A DNA stretch of 64,000 nucleotides, taken from Paraphoma chrysanthemicola. Lineage: Eukaryota; Ascomycota; Dothideomycetes; Pleosporales; Phaeosphaeriaceae. Below, one piece after another: positions 34,052-44,106 of the stretch; within the stretch, counting starts at the first letter, position 1, and each line of letters begins with the position of its first letter. The translations under genes were made by a program, and so were the position numbers. The notes below the pieces were generated by a model. The model ran no database searches and was not told the origin of the DNA. It saw only the letters and a list, made by a program, of their open reading frames with translations. The stretch spans positions 1,488,001-1,552,000 of the forward strand of contig JAGMWG010000005.1 of the NCBI GenBank assembly GCA_020744225.1, given 5' to 3'.

Positions 34052-37000
34052 TTAACCTTGGGCGCCGTTGTCGAGCAGTAGCTTGTAAACCGCCTCGTGG
34101 CCTCCAACTAAAGCCGCCCGGAGTGCGTTGACGTATGCTCCACCCTGCGCATTGACGTCGGCGCCCTTATTGAGCAGCAGCTTCACCACCGCCTTGTGGC
34201 CTCTAGATGAAGCCACGTGGAGCGCGTTCCAATGAATCCTATCCCGCGCGTTGACGTCAGCTCCACTATCCGCCAGAAACCTCACCACCGCCTCGTGGCC
34301 TTCAGATGAAGCCGCGTAGAGCGCGTTGCCGTACATCCCACTCTGCGCATTGACGTCGGCGCCCTTGCCCACTAGCAGCCTCACCACCGCCTCGTGGCCT
34401 CTGTATGAAGCTGCATGGAGTGTGTTCTGGTAATTTCCACCCTGCGCGTTCGCGTCGGCGCCCTTGTCGAGCAGCAGCCTCACCACCGCCTCGTGGCCTC
34501 CAACTGAAGCCGCCTGGAGTGCGTTATCGTAGTATCCACCCTGCGCGTTGGCTTTGAAGTGGGCGCCCTTGTCCACTAGCAGTTGAACCACGACTTTGTT
34601 TCCCTCTTTTGCTGCTAGGTACAGTGGCGTCCGTCCCATCGGATCCTTTTGATCAACTTCCATGTTTTCGTGGCCTATCAAATAAGCAACCGCGGTTGCA
34701 TTACCAAGCTCTGCGGCATATGAAAGCATGCCTCTTTTCTTAGAGTATTTGAATGTGCGTCCGAGCCTGTTCAACGCTTCTTCTTCTTTAACACGACGCT
34801 GTTCTTGTCTCCAGTCATCACTGCACGTGGACTGATACGCTTCAAGACCCTCAATGCATGCCCGTACAGCTTCCTTACTTCCGGTAGCAGCGGCAGCAAA
34901 AAGAGCACAGCCATAACGTTCCTCTTCCTCTTTGAGACACAGAGGGCCTGGTGAACGGGCTCGGAAGAGGTTTGCTATGTTGAGCTCAGCCAGCACATAC
35001 TGAAAACTGACGCGTTCAGTATGCCGGCGCTTTTCATGCTTCTCGAACAGATTGTCCAACTTGACCCACTGAGTAAGCGGGAAGCTGTCGAGAAAGTCGA
35101 CTTGGACGATGCCGCTTCTTTCTGCTACGTCTGCATGATACAATACGTTTTGCACAGCATACTCTAGGAAAGGAAAGGTTTCTGTCGCCGATTCTCGCAA
35201 GCCTGCTGCGTGATGTGTGGAAGCCTTTGGAAGACTCTCAGGTATCTCTAGAGGAGCAAGAACATCCACGCTCATGTAATTGAGGCAGCACTGCTTCAGT
35301 CGCTCGTGGCTTTGGCCATAAAGATTGCTTCGGAGATCAGGCCAGATGTTACCGAGACCGTCCTCTTTCAAGAGAAAGTCCCTTACAGACTCGTGAATGA
35401 ACTGAACTTTCTGGTCCTTCTGAAGCTTGGATGTCGTAGTCTCGGTAAGGCCTTTCGAGGAGTCGAGTATAAAGCGTCTTATCACGTCCTGGGTGATCTC
35501 GTCAGGGTTCCACCTCGACACTGCCTCAAGCTCGACTCCGGAAAAAATGGCAAAGTACAGCTGTTCTAGACTTAAGGGCTGCTTCGCAAAAAGCACCCAC
35601 TGGATACACAGCACTAGCTCGTCTTTGTTGTGCGAGTCGCGTGTCAAGATGTCGCGGAACAGGTCGTGCAGGTCGCCTGGGATCTCCTGCAGTCTCCGCC
35701 GAAGCGCGTGGATACGGCCGCGGTCGTGCTCTTTGTTCAAGATGCCTACGACAAGAACAACCCACATAAACACCCCTAAAGCCTTCTCTTGAAGCCTGCT
35801 CCGAATCTGCTTCGCGATCTCGCTCTGCCCAATCTTTAGCTCGCTCTCTAGGTAGTTGGTGATGTCCTGGCTGTGCCCTTCCTGCCCTTCTAGCACTAGA
35901 CTAAGCCCTTTCCGAATCGTGATATGCGGGTAGTGCCTACTCGAGAAACAGATCTGGAAACCGATGCCGGCTGACACAGTGAGCTCGCCAACACGCTCGA
36001 AGAACTGTATCATGTCGCGGATCTGCTGTTCCTCGCACTCGTCTAGGGCATCGATGAAGCAGACGACAGAACAATCGTCGAGAAGCATTATGACTTGCTC
36101 TAATGCCACTTGGAGTGACCCGATGCTCCACTGATAGTTTGGACCAATACTCGACTTCCAAAGGCCGAGCGAGTCAAACACTCGCTGAAGCGCCGGGAAC
36201 TGTTCGAGAAGCTGTAAGAGCAGCGACCGATATGTCCCGATCGTGGACTTCTCTATGTCCTCACCTCTCGCGTTGAAGAAGAAGGATATCACAGCCTTTC
36301 CAGCCATTGACTTGCGGGCATGAGCAAGAGCAAACTTCATCAACGTCGATTTTCCAGTCCCGGGCTTCCCCTTGATCCACAGGAAGCCATTGTGTTCGCT
36401 CAATCTGTCTGTATCGAGCCACTGGAGGTACTCAGACTTCTTCAAGATCCATTTGCATGTCTTGGAATGAGCGTTCTTGATGGTCATCTGGCGCGCATCC
36501 ATCTGGTCAAACCGCAGTGAGTCGATCAGCATTTGCCTCTGCTCTTCGTCCAATGACAACAATGCATCCTTGGAATTCTTTTTTATTTGTTCCTCAAGCC
36601 GAGCCAGCGCATTCTTCCGCCCTTCGCCATATATAAGCGGCATAAAGACGCCGAAGATGCCTAGCAGACAATATGCTGCATCTTCTTCGCGTTTCGTCTG
36701 GCGTCCCGCTGCCCACGCTAAGCGTTCGTCTTTACTGAATTGCGATAAAGAGGATCCTCGGAGAGCATTTAAAGTGATTTTGGTGATCTCGTGGATGGTC
36801 TGTTCCAACGATTGTTTGTTGCCGAGGCATGTTCCCTCTTTGGAGAAGAACTCAACTGATGGCGGAGCGATAAGCTCTTGAAGGGTCCAGCCACGAGTAA
36901 ACCATTTGCTTTGCCTGAACGCTGGCTTCCAACTCCGAGAAAGCTCCTTGTCTGTGCTGGAAATACCGTCTGTAACATCGGACAGATACACGTAACATTT

Positions 37001-37309
37001 CTTTGCATTCTGATACCAGCAAAACATGGAGTTGATCGCTTCGTGAAGCTCTGCACTACTGTCTTTGTTTATGCAGCAGGTGTCGATCCAGAAGTGATCG
37101 AGACCATTCTTTGCAGCCTGCTCCCTACAGAAGCGAATCTTGCGATAGCCAGCTTTGCCTTTCCCCGTACCACACTTTATATCTTGGAAGGTGACCTCTT
37201 CGTCATCGGATCCCCAGGTGTGCGAGAGGATCGCATAGCCTGGAACGCTGCTGCCTACATATTCAACAAGGCTGGAGTTGTTGTCATCTCCGAACCGCAG
37301 AAGATACAT
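34052..37309 (-). CDS. HET-NACHT-ankyrin NOD-like receptor
   Basis: Single exon, 1085 aa, from ATG 37309. Domain order: an N-terminal HET effector domain (about residues 25-160: YAILSHTWGSDDEEVTF, FWIDTCCINKDS, WFTRGWTLQELIAP); a NACHT NTPase with Walker A GKPGTGKS near residue 310 and Walker B VVCFIDALDEC near 415; a helical middle region; then ankyrin repeats from about residue 893 to the end. Four complete units of exactly 33 residues (x-NAL-x-AAS-x-GHEAVVRLLLDKGADVNAQ type) are nearly identical. In fungi this architecture senses non-self and triggers cell death on hyphal fusion or on contact with other organisms. The last repeat is cut short by a frameshift. It lies inside the inverted-repeat-bounded segment, upstream-to-tail with the WD40 receptor. 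Confidence 0.92.
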   Translation of the reverse strand: MYLLRFGDDNNSSLVEYVGSSVPGYAILSHTWGSDDEEVTFQDIKCGTGKGKAGYRKIRFCREQAAKNGLDHFWIDTCCINKDSSAELHEAINSMFCWYQNAKKCYVYLSDVTDGISSTDKELSRSWKPAFRQSKWFTRGWTLQELIAPPSVEFFSKEGTCLGNKQSLEQTIHEITKITLNALRGSSLSQFSKDERLAWAAGRQTKREEDAAYCLLGIFGVFMPLIYGEGRKNALARLEEQIKKNSKDALLSLDEEQRQMLIDSLRFDQMDARQMTIKNAHSKTCKWILKKSEYLQWLDTDRLSEHNGFLWIKGKPGTGKSTLMKFALAHARKSMAGKAVISFFFNARGEDIEKSTIGTYRSLLLQLLEQFPALQRVFDSLGLWKSSIGPNYQWSIGSLQVALEQVIMLLDDCSVVCFIDALDECEEQQIRDMIQFFERVGELTVSAGIGFQICFSSRHYPHITIRKGLSLVLEGQEGHSQDITNYLESELKIGQSEIAKQIRSRLQEKALGVFMWVVLVVGILNKEHDRGRIHALRRRLQEIPGDLHDLFRDILTRDSHNKDELVLCIQWVLFAKQPLSLEQLYFAIFSGVELEAVSRWNPDEITQDVIRRFILDSSKGLTETTTSKLQKDQKVQFIHESVRDFLLKEDGLGNIWPDLRSNLYGQSHERLKQCCLNYMSVDVLAPLEIPESLPKASTHHAAGLRESATETFPFLEYAVQNVLYHADVAERSGIVQVDFLDSFPLTQWVKLDNLFEKHEKRRHTERVSFQYVLAELNIANLFRARSPGPLCLKEEEERYGCALFAAAATGSKEAVRACIEGLEAYQSTCSDDWRQEQRRVKEEEALNRLGRTFKYSKKRGMLSYAAELGNATAVAYLIGHENMEVDQKDPMGRTPLYLAAKEGNKVVVQLLVDKGAHFKANAQGGYYDNALQAASVGGHEAVVRLLLDKGADANAQGGNYQNTLHAASYRGHEAVVRLLVGKGADVNAQSGMYGNALYAASSEGHEAVVRFLADSGADVNARDRIHWNALHVASSRGHKAVVKLLLNKGADVNAQGGAYVNALRAALVGGHEAVYKLLLDNGAQG
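34055..34633 (-). repeat. Ankyrin-repeat array, 99-bp units
   Basis: Tandem units of 99 bp encode residues about 893-1085 of the HET-NACHT receptor: a divergent first unit, four near-identical full units and a truncated last one. The conserved core GHEAVVRLL and KGADVNAQ recurs. Differences cluster at the unit starts (DNALQ, QNTLH, GNALY, WNALH, VNALR) and the turn after AAS (VG, YR, SE, SR). Confidence 0.88.
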
Positions 37310-37878
37310 AAGTACCGCGCAGCAGCTCTACCGGAGGCAACCGTAGATGGAGTATTTGGTAAATTGTGCAGGCAGAACGGCGAAGCACTGCGACTATGCC
37401 GGCTGGCGAGGTTGACGGAGAGGTCACCTTCCGAGAGCTGAGGAGGTGGTGGGCAGGAGGCCAATGCAGTGTGGCTGAGTCGTAACGAATCAGCATCGTG
37501 CAGCCATGCAGCCATGCTCGCCTTTGAAATAGGCGCGTCCAGACAGGAACGTGGAATAAGGAAAACGACACGATGTTGGATATCGCCACCAGCGACAGAA
37601 ACGATGGCCGACCCTCACCAGCCACAGGGTTGAGGGTGTGGCAGGAGCGGGTCGGCCATATTCCCGCTAGCGGGATCGAACTGTTCACGCACCCGACAAC
37701 AAGCAAGTGGCAAATTAAGGAATATTGCTTACGTGAGCAGAACCTGCTCAAACCATCGTTGGAGGAAGCTCTCATACTATATCAGCTTTCATATTCCCCG
37801 TCCCCCTCCATGAAATAGAGATAATAGAAAATATATAGTAAGTTAAAGAAAAAGTTGTACGCAAATGCTTTAACAGCT
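37310..37878. promoter_or_regulatory. Spacer between the two receptors, upstream of the ankyrin receptor
   Basis: Holds the promoter side of the ankyrin receptor and the 3' side of the WD40 receptor. It contains an 11-base inverted repeat (37604-37614 with 37649-37659) and the 54-bp repeat at 37634-37687. The part at 37790-37870 is AT-rich. Confidence 0.6.
37634..37687 (+). repeat. 54-bp repeat with central palindrome (copy 1)
   Basis: Identical, in reverse complement, to 42591-42644; a partial diverged copy ends the left arm (33722-33746). It contains the 12-base palindrome CCCGCTAGCGGG. The sequence on either side of the two 54-bp copies does not match. Confidence 0.9.
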
Positions 37879-40800
37879 CTAGGATACACTACTCTGAACT
37901 TCACACATCCATACCCTTCCATTCCCAACCCCCAGAGCAATAACATTTCCCACCACTGCTGAGCAAGATGGTCGGTACTCTGAAGGCAACCATAATAGGT
38001 TCTTTGAATTATATGTTATCCATGTACCAGTTACACCTAAAGCCACGCTCTGATACTGAGCGGCCTGAGTTTCTGCACTGGTTGATGCTAGAGTTATAGT
38101 CGACTGAGCATTGAGATTAACAACACCGACATCAGTGTGCAGATAATTATAATTGGAGTCGAACGAGATGCGATAGAGTACGTCCCCAACATTGACTATC
38201 GACAAGCACTTACCGCTGCGCGCGTCCCACACCTTGACTGTGCCATCGTTGGACGCGGACGCCAGCCGGGTCGAGTCGTGCGAGAAGGCTACCGAGTTGA
38301 CCCAATAGCTACGGCCCTCGAGCGTTGACAGGCACTCGCCGCTGCGCGCGTCCCACACCTTGACTATGCCGTAGCAGGACGCGGATGCCAGCCGGGTCGA
38401 GTCGTGCGAGAAGGCCACTAATCCGACGAAGTCGCTGTAGCCCTTAAGCGTCAACAGGCACTCGGCGCTGCGCGCGTCCCACACCTTGACTGTGCGGTCG
38501 TTGGACGCGGACGCCAGCCGGGTCGAGTCGTGCGAGAAGGCTACCGAGTTGACGGAGGCGCTGTGGCCCTCGAGCGTCGACATGCACTCGCCGCTGCGCG
38601 CGTCCCACACCTTGACTATGCCATCATTGGACGCGGACGCCAGCCAGATCGAGTCGTGCGAGAAGGCTACCGAGTTGACCCGATCGCTATGGCCCTCGAG
38701 CGTTGACAGGCACTCACCGCTGCGCGCGTCCCACACCTTGACTATGCCGTCGTTGGACGCGGACGCCAGCCAGATCGAGTCGTGCGAGAAGGCCACCGAG
38801 TCGACGGAGGCGCTGTGGCCCTCGAGCGTCGACATGCACTCGCCGCTGCGCGCGTCCCACACCTTGACTGTGCCGTCCCAGGACGCGGACGCCAGCCTGG
38901 TCGAATCGTGCGAGAAGGCCACCGAGCTGACCCGATCGCTATGGCCCTCGAGCGTTGACAGGCACTCGCCGCTGCGCGCGTCCCACACCTTGACTGTGCG
39001 GTCGTTGGACGCGGACGCCAGCCGGGTCGAGTCGTGCGAGAAGGCTACCGAGTTGACGGAGGCGCTGTGGCCCTCGAGCGTCGACAGGCACTCGCCGCTG
39101 CGCGCGTCCCACACCTTGACTGTGCAGTCGCGGGATGCGGACGCCAGCCGGGTCGAGTCGTGCGAGAAGGCCGCCGAGTTGACGGAGGCGCTGTGGCCCT
39201 CGAGCGTCGACAGGCACTCGCCGCTGCGCGCGTCCCACACCTTGACTGTGCCGTCCCAGGACGCGGATGCCAGCCGGGTCGAGTCGTGCGAGAAGGCCAC
39301 CGATTCGACCCAATCACTATGGCCCTCGAGCGTTGACAGGCACTCGCCACTGCGCGCGTCCCACACCTTGACTATGCCGTAGCCGGACGCGGACGCCAAC
39401 CGGGTCGAGTTGTGCGAGAAAACCACCGAGCTGACCCAATCGCTATGGCCCTCGAGCGTCGACAGGCACTCGCCGCTGCGCGCGTCCCACACCTTGACTA
39501 TGCCGTCGCCGGACGCGGACGCCAGCCGGGTCGAGTCGTGCGAGAAGGCCACCGATCTGACCGAGTCGCTGTGGCCCTTGAGCGTCGACAGACACTCGCC
39601 GCTGCGCGCGTCCCACACCTTGACTGTGCCATCGTTGGACGCGGACGCCAGCCGGGTCGAGTCGTGTGAGAAGGCCACCGACCTGACGGGGTCGCTGTGT
39701 TCCTCGAGCGTCTGAAGACAGTTACTCCATCGGTCCTGCATTCCCGGCTTGATTACGATCCCCTGTGGCTCTTCGTCTTTAAACACCGCTCGTATAACAC
39801 TACTAGTTGGACTAAACAGAAGCGCACCATATGCCTGGAGCGGACTACTCTCAATAGCAGATTTATGGTACATGATGAATCGCCGTGCATCTCGAACCAC
39901 TTCCATGGTCGAGGATGCGGAAGCCCTCTCCTATTTTAGTTAGCAAATGACCATATTACGTGGTATAAGCTGGCAGGATATTACTTCGGCCAAAGCCTCT
40001 AGACTGGCCATGGAGTCTACTCCCTTTGACATGCTCATGCAAAGACTCAAAGCTTCGAGCCAGTAGAGAAAGTTCTTCCTTAGAAAGCTGTCTACAATAC
40101 CTCCACTCCCAAGAACACTTGCGTCGTATAATGAAGACTCAAGGCCCCAGTCGCACAGGTGATCAATCCAGTAGATACACGAGTACCGCAACGCCGCTAG
40201 CGGATCAGGCTTAGGCTGTTGTACCTGCTCCACAGCGTATCCTAGCGCATCTAGCTGATACATATTTCGCTGAAGATTTCTGGACATGACCTGGATAGAT
40301 CTGGAAAAGATGTCTCGGTGGACCTCCCCAGCCCCAGACGGGAACACACTAACGGCCGCTTCGTCCGATAAGAAATCCCTAGCTGACTGGTGAATGATGT
40401 ATACATGATCTTCCCGCACTGTTAGAAACGAGCCACACATATTCACCATTGCCACAGTCGTTTGCTCTGAGTTAGACCCTTGATCGGGCAAGTCTGCTAG
40501 AACGGAAAGCTCCTGCAGGTGTAGCGGACGGTGTGTAGCGACGACAGTGGAGAGAATTTGACGGCACAGTTCTGGGTTCCGGCGCTTCAACTGCTTGATA
40601 TGCCCCATCATTCGTCGATACACATCTGTAAGCTCTGTCGGGACTTCTTCGAGGACCTGTACTACCTCCCAGGACTGCACATCTTTAAGCTCTTTCATAA
40701 CTAGAGATACCCACAGGAAAGTGCCGTTCGCCTTCTGTTGCATCTTCTCTCGAACCAAAGATTGGAGTGGCTGGTCATGCTGAATTTGCTCCAATTCTGT

Positions 40801-42246
40801 GACGCGATGGTTGATGTAAGCGTCGACTGCACGGGAGACTTGTGCCGCGTTTTCCTTTAGCTCAAGACTTAGCCTAGCTCCAGAATTGTCGAGCCGTAGT
40901 CGCTGCTCGATGTTGGCGTAGTTACGACTCGTCAGTATCCACTTGACACGAGGTGATAGAAACAACTTCTGCACGATGAAGGCCAGCAGCTTCTCTAGAT
41001 CCTTCACGCATTCGTCGAGCGCATCGATGAAGAAGTACACGTTGTCCAAGCTCGAATCTTGCAGGATATCCGTGAAAACCTCACACAAAACAACCCAGGC
41101 ATTGGCATCTTCGAAGAGCGCTTTGCCTGTCTGGTCGTGTTTCTTCCGCAGATGCGAGATAAGCGCTGGCTGCTGGTTGACAAGCATGAACAGCAGACCC
41201 CGCAGCACAGCCGTTGCACTGTTAATGCGCGAGTCAGTGGCCTGAATGAAGAAGTATGAGAATAGGGTTGTCTTGGCCGTCGACTTGCTCAGCTCGTGGA
41301 TGATGCCGCAGAGTAGCATAGTCTTGCCTTTGCCTGGATCACCCTTGATCCACAGCAGCCGGCTTTGCGGGTCGTCACGCCAATGGAGGAAGCTTGGGTT
41401 TTGGAAAATCCAGTGATACGACTCCTCGAGTAGCCCGCCCTTAGTCTCTTCAATACGTGCTTTGTCACGTCGAGGATCGGTAATGTGTAAGTCTCTCGTA
41501 CACTCCTCCAGCTTCTTCATCTCGTCTTGGAGTCGAGTTAATGCTTTCGCCACCCCTTCGCCGTAGAAGGGAGATATGTAAACTCCGAAAATGCCTAGCA
41601 ACGAGTACACCTTGTCTTCTTCGTGCTTAGTCTGGCGGTTCTCCATCCATGACAAGCGATCGTTGACGCTAAAGTGCGACAGAGGTTCACCTTCAAGCGC
41701 TCGCTCTGGAATGCCAGTTATCGCGTGTATCTGTAATCGAAGGGAATCTTTATCGCCAAGTCGCTTGCGTTGCTGGGAAAAGAATTCGACTAAATGAGGT
41801 GCAAGAAGCTCTTGAAGTGTCCAGCCTCGAGTGAACCATTTGCTTCTCCGAAAGGCAGACTCCCACTCAGAAATATCGCTATTTGCCTTCCGCTTAGCCG
41901 TCGAGACATCTGACAGATAGACATAGCACCGAGCAGCGTTGCGATACCAACGAAACATAGAGTTGATAGTATGTGACAGCTCAGCCTTGTTTTCCTTATC
42001 AATGCAACAGGTGTCAATCCAGAAATGGTCTAAGCCATCTTGCTTGGCTTGCTCTGCGCAAAACCGAATCTTTTCATACCCAGATTTATCCGTGCCAGTG
42101 CCATTGGTCAAGTCATTGAAGGTGACCTCATCAGAGTCCGCTCCCCATGTATGTGAGAGAATCGCGTAGCGAGGAGTTGCATGATCGTTTGGGAAAGGCT
42201 CCGTAAGATGGTATCTGCCGGCATCGTCGCAGTGTAAAAGGCGCAT
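37879..42246 (-). CDS. HET-NACHT-WD40 (HNWD) NOD-like receptor
   Basis: Two exons, 42246-39985 and 39930-37879, with a 54-base intron (GTAATA, GCTAAC, TAG), give 1437 aa. Unspliced, the frame stops just after the NACHT region and the WD part seems a separate gene. Splicing joins LEALAE to ERASASSTMEVVRDARRF, the usual linker of this family. Domains: HET (about 28-160; YAILSHTWGADSDEVTF, FWIDTCCIDKEN, WFTRGWTLQELLAP); NACHT with Walker A GDPGKGKT near residue 305 and Walker B FFIDALDEC near 410; the linker; 12 WD40 repeats of exactly 42 residues; then a divergent C-terminal segment. This is the architecture of Podospora het-d/het-e type incompatibility genes, where HET triggers cell death when the WD propeller recognises its partner. 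Confidence 0.93.
38206..39717 (-). repeat. Twelve near-identical WD40 repeats, 126-bp units
   Basis: 1512 bases make 12 units of exactly 126 bp (42 aa) with no indels. The frame VAFSHDSTRLASAS and VKVWDARSGEC is almost invariant. Variation is concentrated at residues just after GHS (DP, DS, DW, AS, DR), after the following V (R, S, E, N, D), and after LASAS (ND, GD, GY, WD, RD, CY, then G/R/C and T/I). High identity between units implies recent duplication or gene conversion. Confidence 0.95.
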
Positions 42247-42590
42247 CGTCTAGCATCAGGTTGAGTAGAACGGGCGGAAGGAAGTCGGCTCGGTTGACCT
42301 AGATAGTGGCAGCCTAGCTAGAAGCGCGAGCACAATAACTCAATTGCTGTTCTCATTTGGCCGAGCTTTCATGTCACTAGAAGCACAGGTGTTGTTTATG
42401 AGTTGACAGTACCTGAGAACTGTATCAGGGCGCAACAGTGCAACACTGCTGATGCGTGTATTGGGGTTTTGTGAAGAAGCTGCATCAAAGCTGAGGCCGT
42501 TCAAGTCGAGTGCTTGGCACAGCCCAGATTGTGGCGCAGCAGGGCTTGATGGCACTGGTGGATTGGCAAGAGGCGAAGCTACGACCTGCA
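42247..42590. promoter_or_regulatory. Upstream region of the HNWD receptor
   Basis: About 345 bases between the receptor start codon and the 54-bp repeat. Presumed promoter and leader; no coding frame is supported. Confidence 0.5.
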
Positions 42591-42644
42591 TGAACAGTTC
42601 GATCCCGCTAGCGGGAATATGGCCGACCCGCTCCTGCCACACCC
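42591..42644 (-). repeat. 54-bp repeat with central palindrome (copy 2)
   Basis: Reverse complement of 37634-37687 without mismatch. It overlaps the inner end of the right arm and lies about 345 bases upstream of the HNWD start codon. Together the two copies flank the HNWD gene as an inverted pair. Confidence 0.9.
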
Positions 42645-43719
42645 TTGCCATGAATGTCGACACTGGATGACATTGCGAAGAGACAGAAGGGTCGTTATCG
42701 ATGATAGGACGGCATGCAACCTTAGATAGCATAGTACCTGACCAAGCATAGCTACTATCAAATCTCTCCGCCCTAATAAATGCAGTGCTCATGCGAGGAA
42801 CCGTTCGTTGTATGACCGTACGACAGCTGCATCCGCAAGACGGACCCTTTCCATCGTTGTACGCACTTACAACGACAGCGTTCTTCCAGTAACACACACT
42901 CCACTTGCTGAAGCCTGGACTTGGATCTTGGTATCTGTATCACGCGTATATATATATCGGTTGCGGTGTGCTCGAGAAGTACGAGGACGTGGTGGGTTGG
43001 ACGAGGGATCAACGGCGGGTCTGCGGAGTTGGAGGGCGGCGCGACGATTCATCTCTACGGCATGTAAGCGTTCGCGTTAGCTCTGATCGTGCATTACACT
43101 GCGCCTCGAAGTCGCACGATGGTTGTATCGGAAGCTGATTGCGGTTTCGATGCTGGGTGTGTTCGTTGACATGAGCTATACGTCAGCGGCTTCAAACCCA
43201 GCCCTGCTCCCAATCCGAGCAGGTTTTCGGGTGTCCTGGAGCGCTTGGCAAAAAACGCCGCACAGCCACACAGCCACAGATTTCGTGTCAGCAGCAATAG
43301 GTTACAGCTAAGCTGCTTTAAGCTAGGTGGTGCGCGGGCCATCCTTTCTGGCACTTCTAGCAGGCGGACTTAGAATTAGCACAGAAGCACGACAGGCTCT
43401 TAAGCTCATGCGCAGTGCTCGGGATAGGATGATGATATAACGAGCTGTAAGCTGACGGACTTTCGACAAGATGCATGAGCTTTCGACGCACCTACTGCCA
43501 GCTAAAGCGAGGTGGTCGCGTGACGCTCATCGCAAATTGTCGTATTGCACCATAAGCTGAACCTATTTCTACAAAAACCTAAAGAGAGAACAGACTTTAT
43601 AGCGTGAGGTTACTATTCCGAGAATATCTATTCTTGTAACCTGTTGTTGAGTTTGTTATATTGGGGAGTGTCCGTGGTGTCTCGTTTCGCAGTGTGTCTC
43701 GCTACGCAGTGACCGACGT
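42621..43719 (-). repeat. Right arm of long inverted repeat
   Basis: Reverse complement of 32575-33746, ending CCGACGT followed by TA. Relative to the left arm it shows three CpA to TpA changes within its outer 136 bases (CAT to TAT, TCACA to TTACA, GACAT to GATAT), a pattern like repeat-induced point mutation. It has no intact gene. Confidence 0.92.
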
Positions 43720-44106
43720 TATATATTATTACAAATCACCAGCGTGGAATAACAGAAAGAGCATGGCCTCTGGGTACCCTCACCGGCCACGTGTCGGGCG
43801 GCCTTAGGATTGCGAAAATACTTCGCTGTATCTCTACCAAACTTTTACGCCAATGTGACGTCCATTCGATTCCGCCAGGGTTGGGTTTTGCGTGCTTTCG
43901 AGTCTATTTGCGACACTGTCGGCTGCCAGGTGCCAAAATCGACAGGGCAGGCGGTGAAGCGAGATGAGTGAAGCGTGATAGGAATGTGATTGAATTGAAT
44001 ATAATCAGCAGTATGGTACAACCGTGCTGGGTGAGGTGCATCCAGAATGTGCTTCCTCTGGGACAAGAAAGAGACAAGAAATGAAGAAAAGAAAATACCA
44101 CAACGC
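43720..44106. other. Intergenic region just outside the element
   Basis: About 390 bases. A short AT-rich patch adjoins the right terminus; the remainder is presumably the 3' region of the secreted-protein gene. Confidence 0.5.

Larger units (their letters stand above)
32575..43719. mobile_element. Putative 11.1-kb inverted-repeat-bounded element carrying two NOD-like receptor genes
   Basis: Two long inverted arms (32575-33746 and 42621-43719) enclose only two genes, the HET-NACHT-ankyrin and HET-NACHT-WD40 receptors, both on the minus strand. The termini are perfect inverted copies for 30 bases and are flanked by TA on each side (32573-32574, 43720-43721), which could be a dinucleotide target duplication. 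No transposase, recombinase or reverse transcriptase frame is seen inside, so if mobile it is non-autonomous. Alternatives are a segmental inverted duplication or two insertions of one older repeat on either side of a receptor pair. Confidence 0.5.

Noticed and set aside
37668..37687. Pol III B-box-like sequence (reverse complement AGTTCGATCCCGC) in the 54-bp repeat
   Set aside because: No A-box or terminator was found at proper spacing, so there is no evidence for a tRNA or SINE.
38486..39382. Long plus-strand open frame of 298 codons, plus shorter ones, opposite the HNWD gene
   Set aside because: It is exactly antisense to the WD40 repeats and itself repeats every 42 codons; it stays open only because the repeat unit does. 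It is not an independent gene.
38206..39717. Regular spaced repeats that could suggest a CRISPR array
   Set aside because: The periodic 126-bp units are continuous coding WD40 repeats in a eukaryotic gene, with no spacer/repeat structure.
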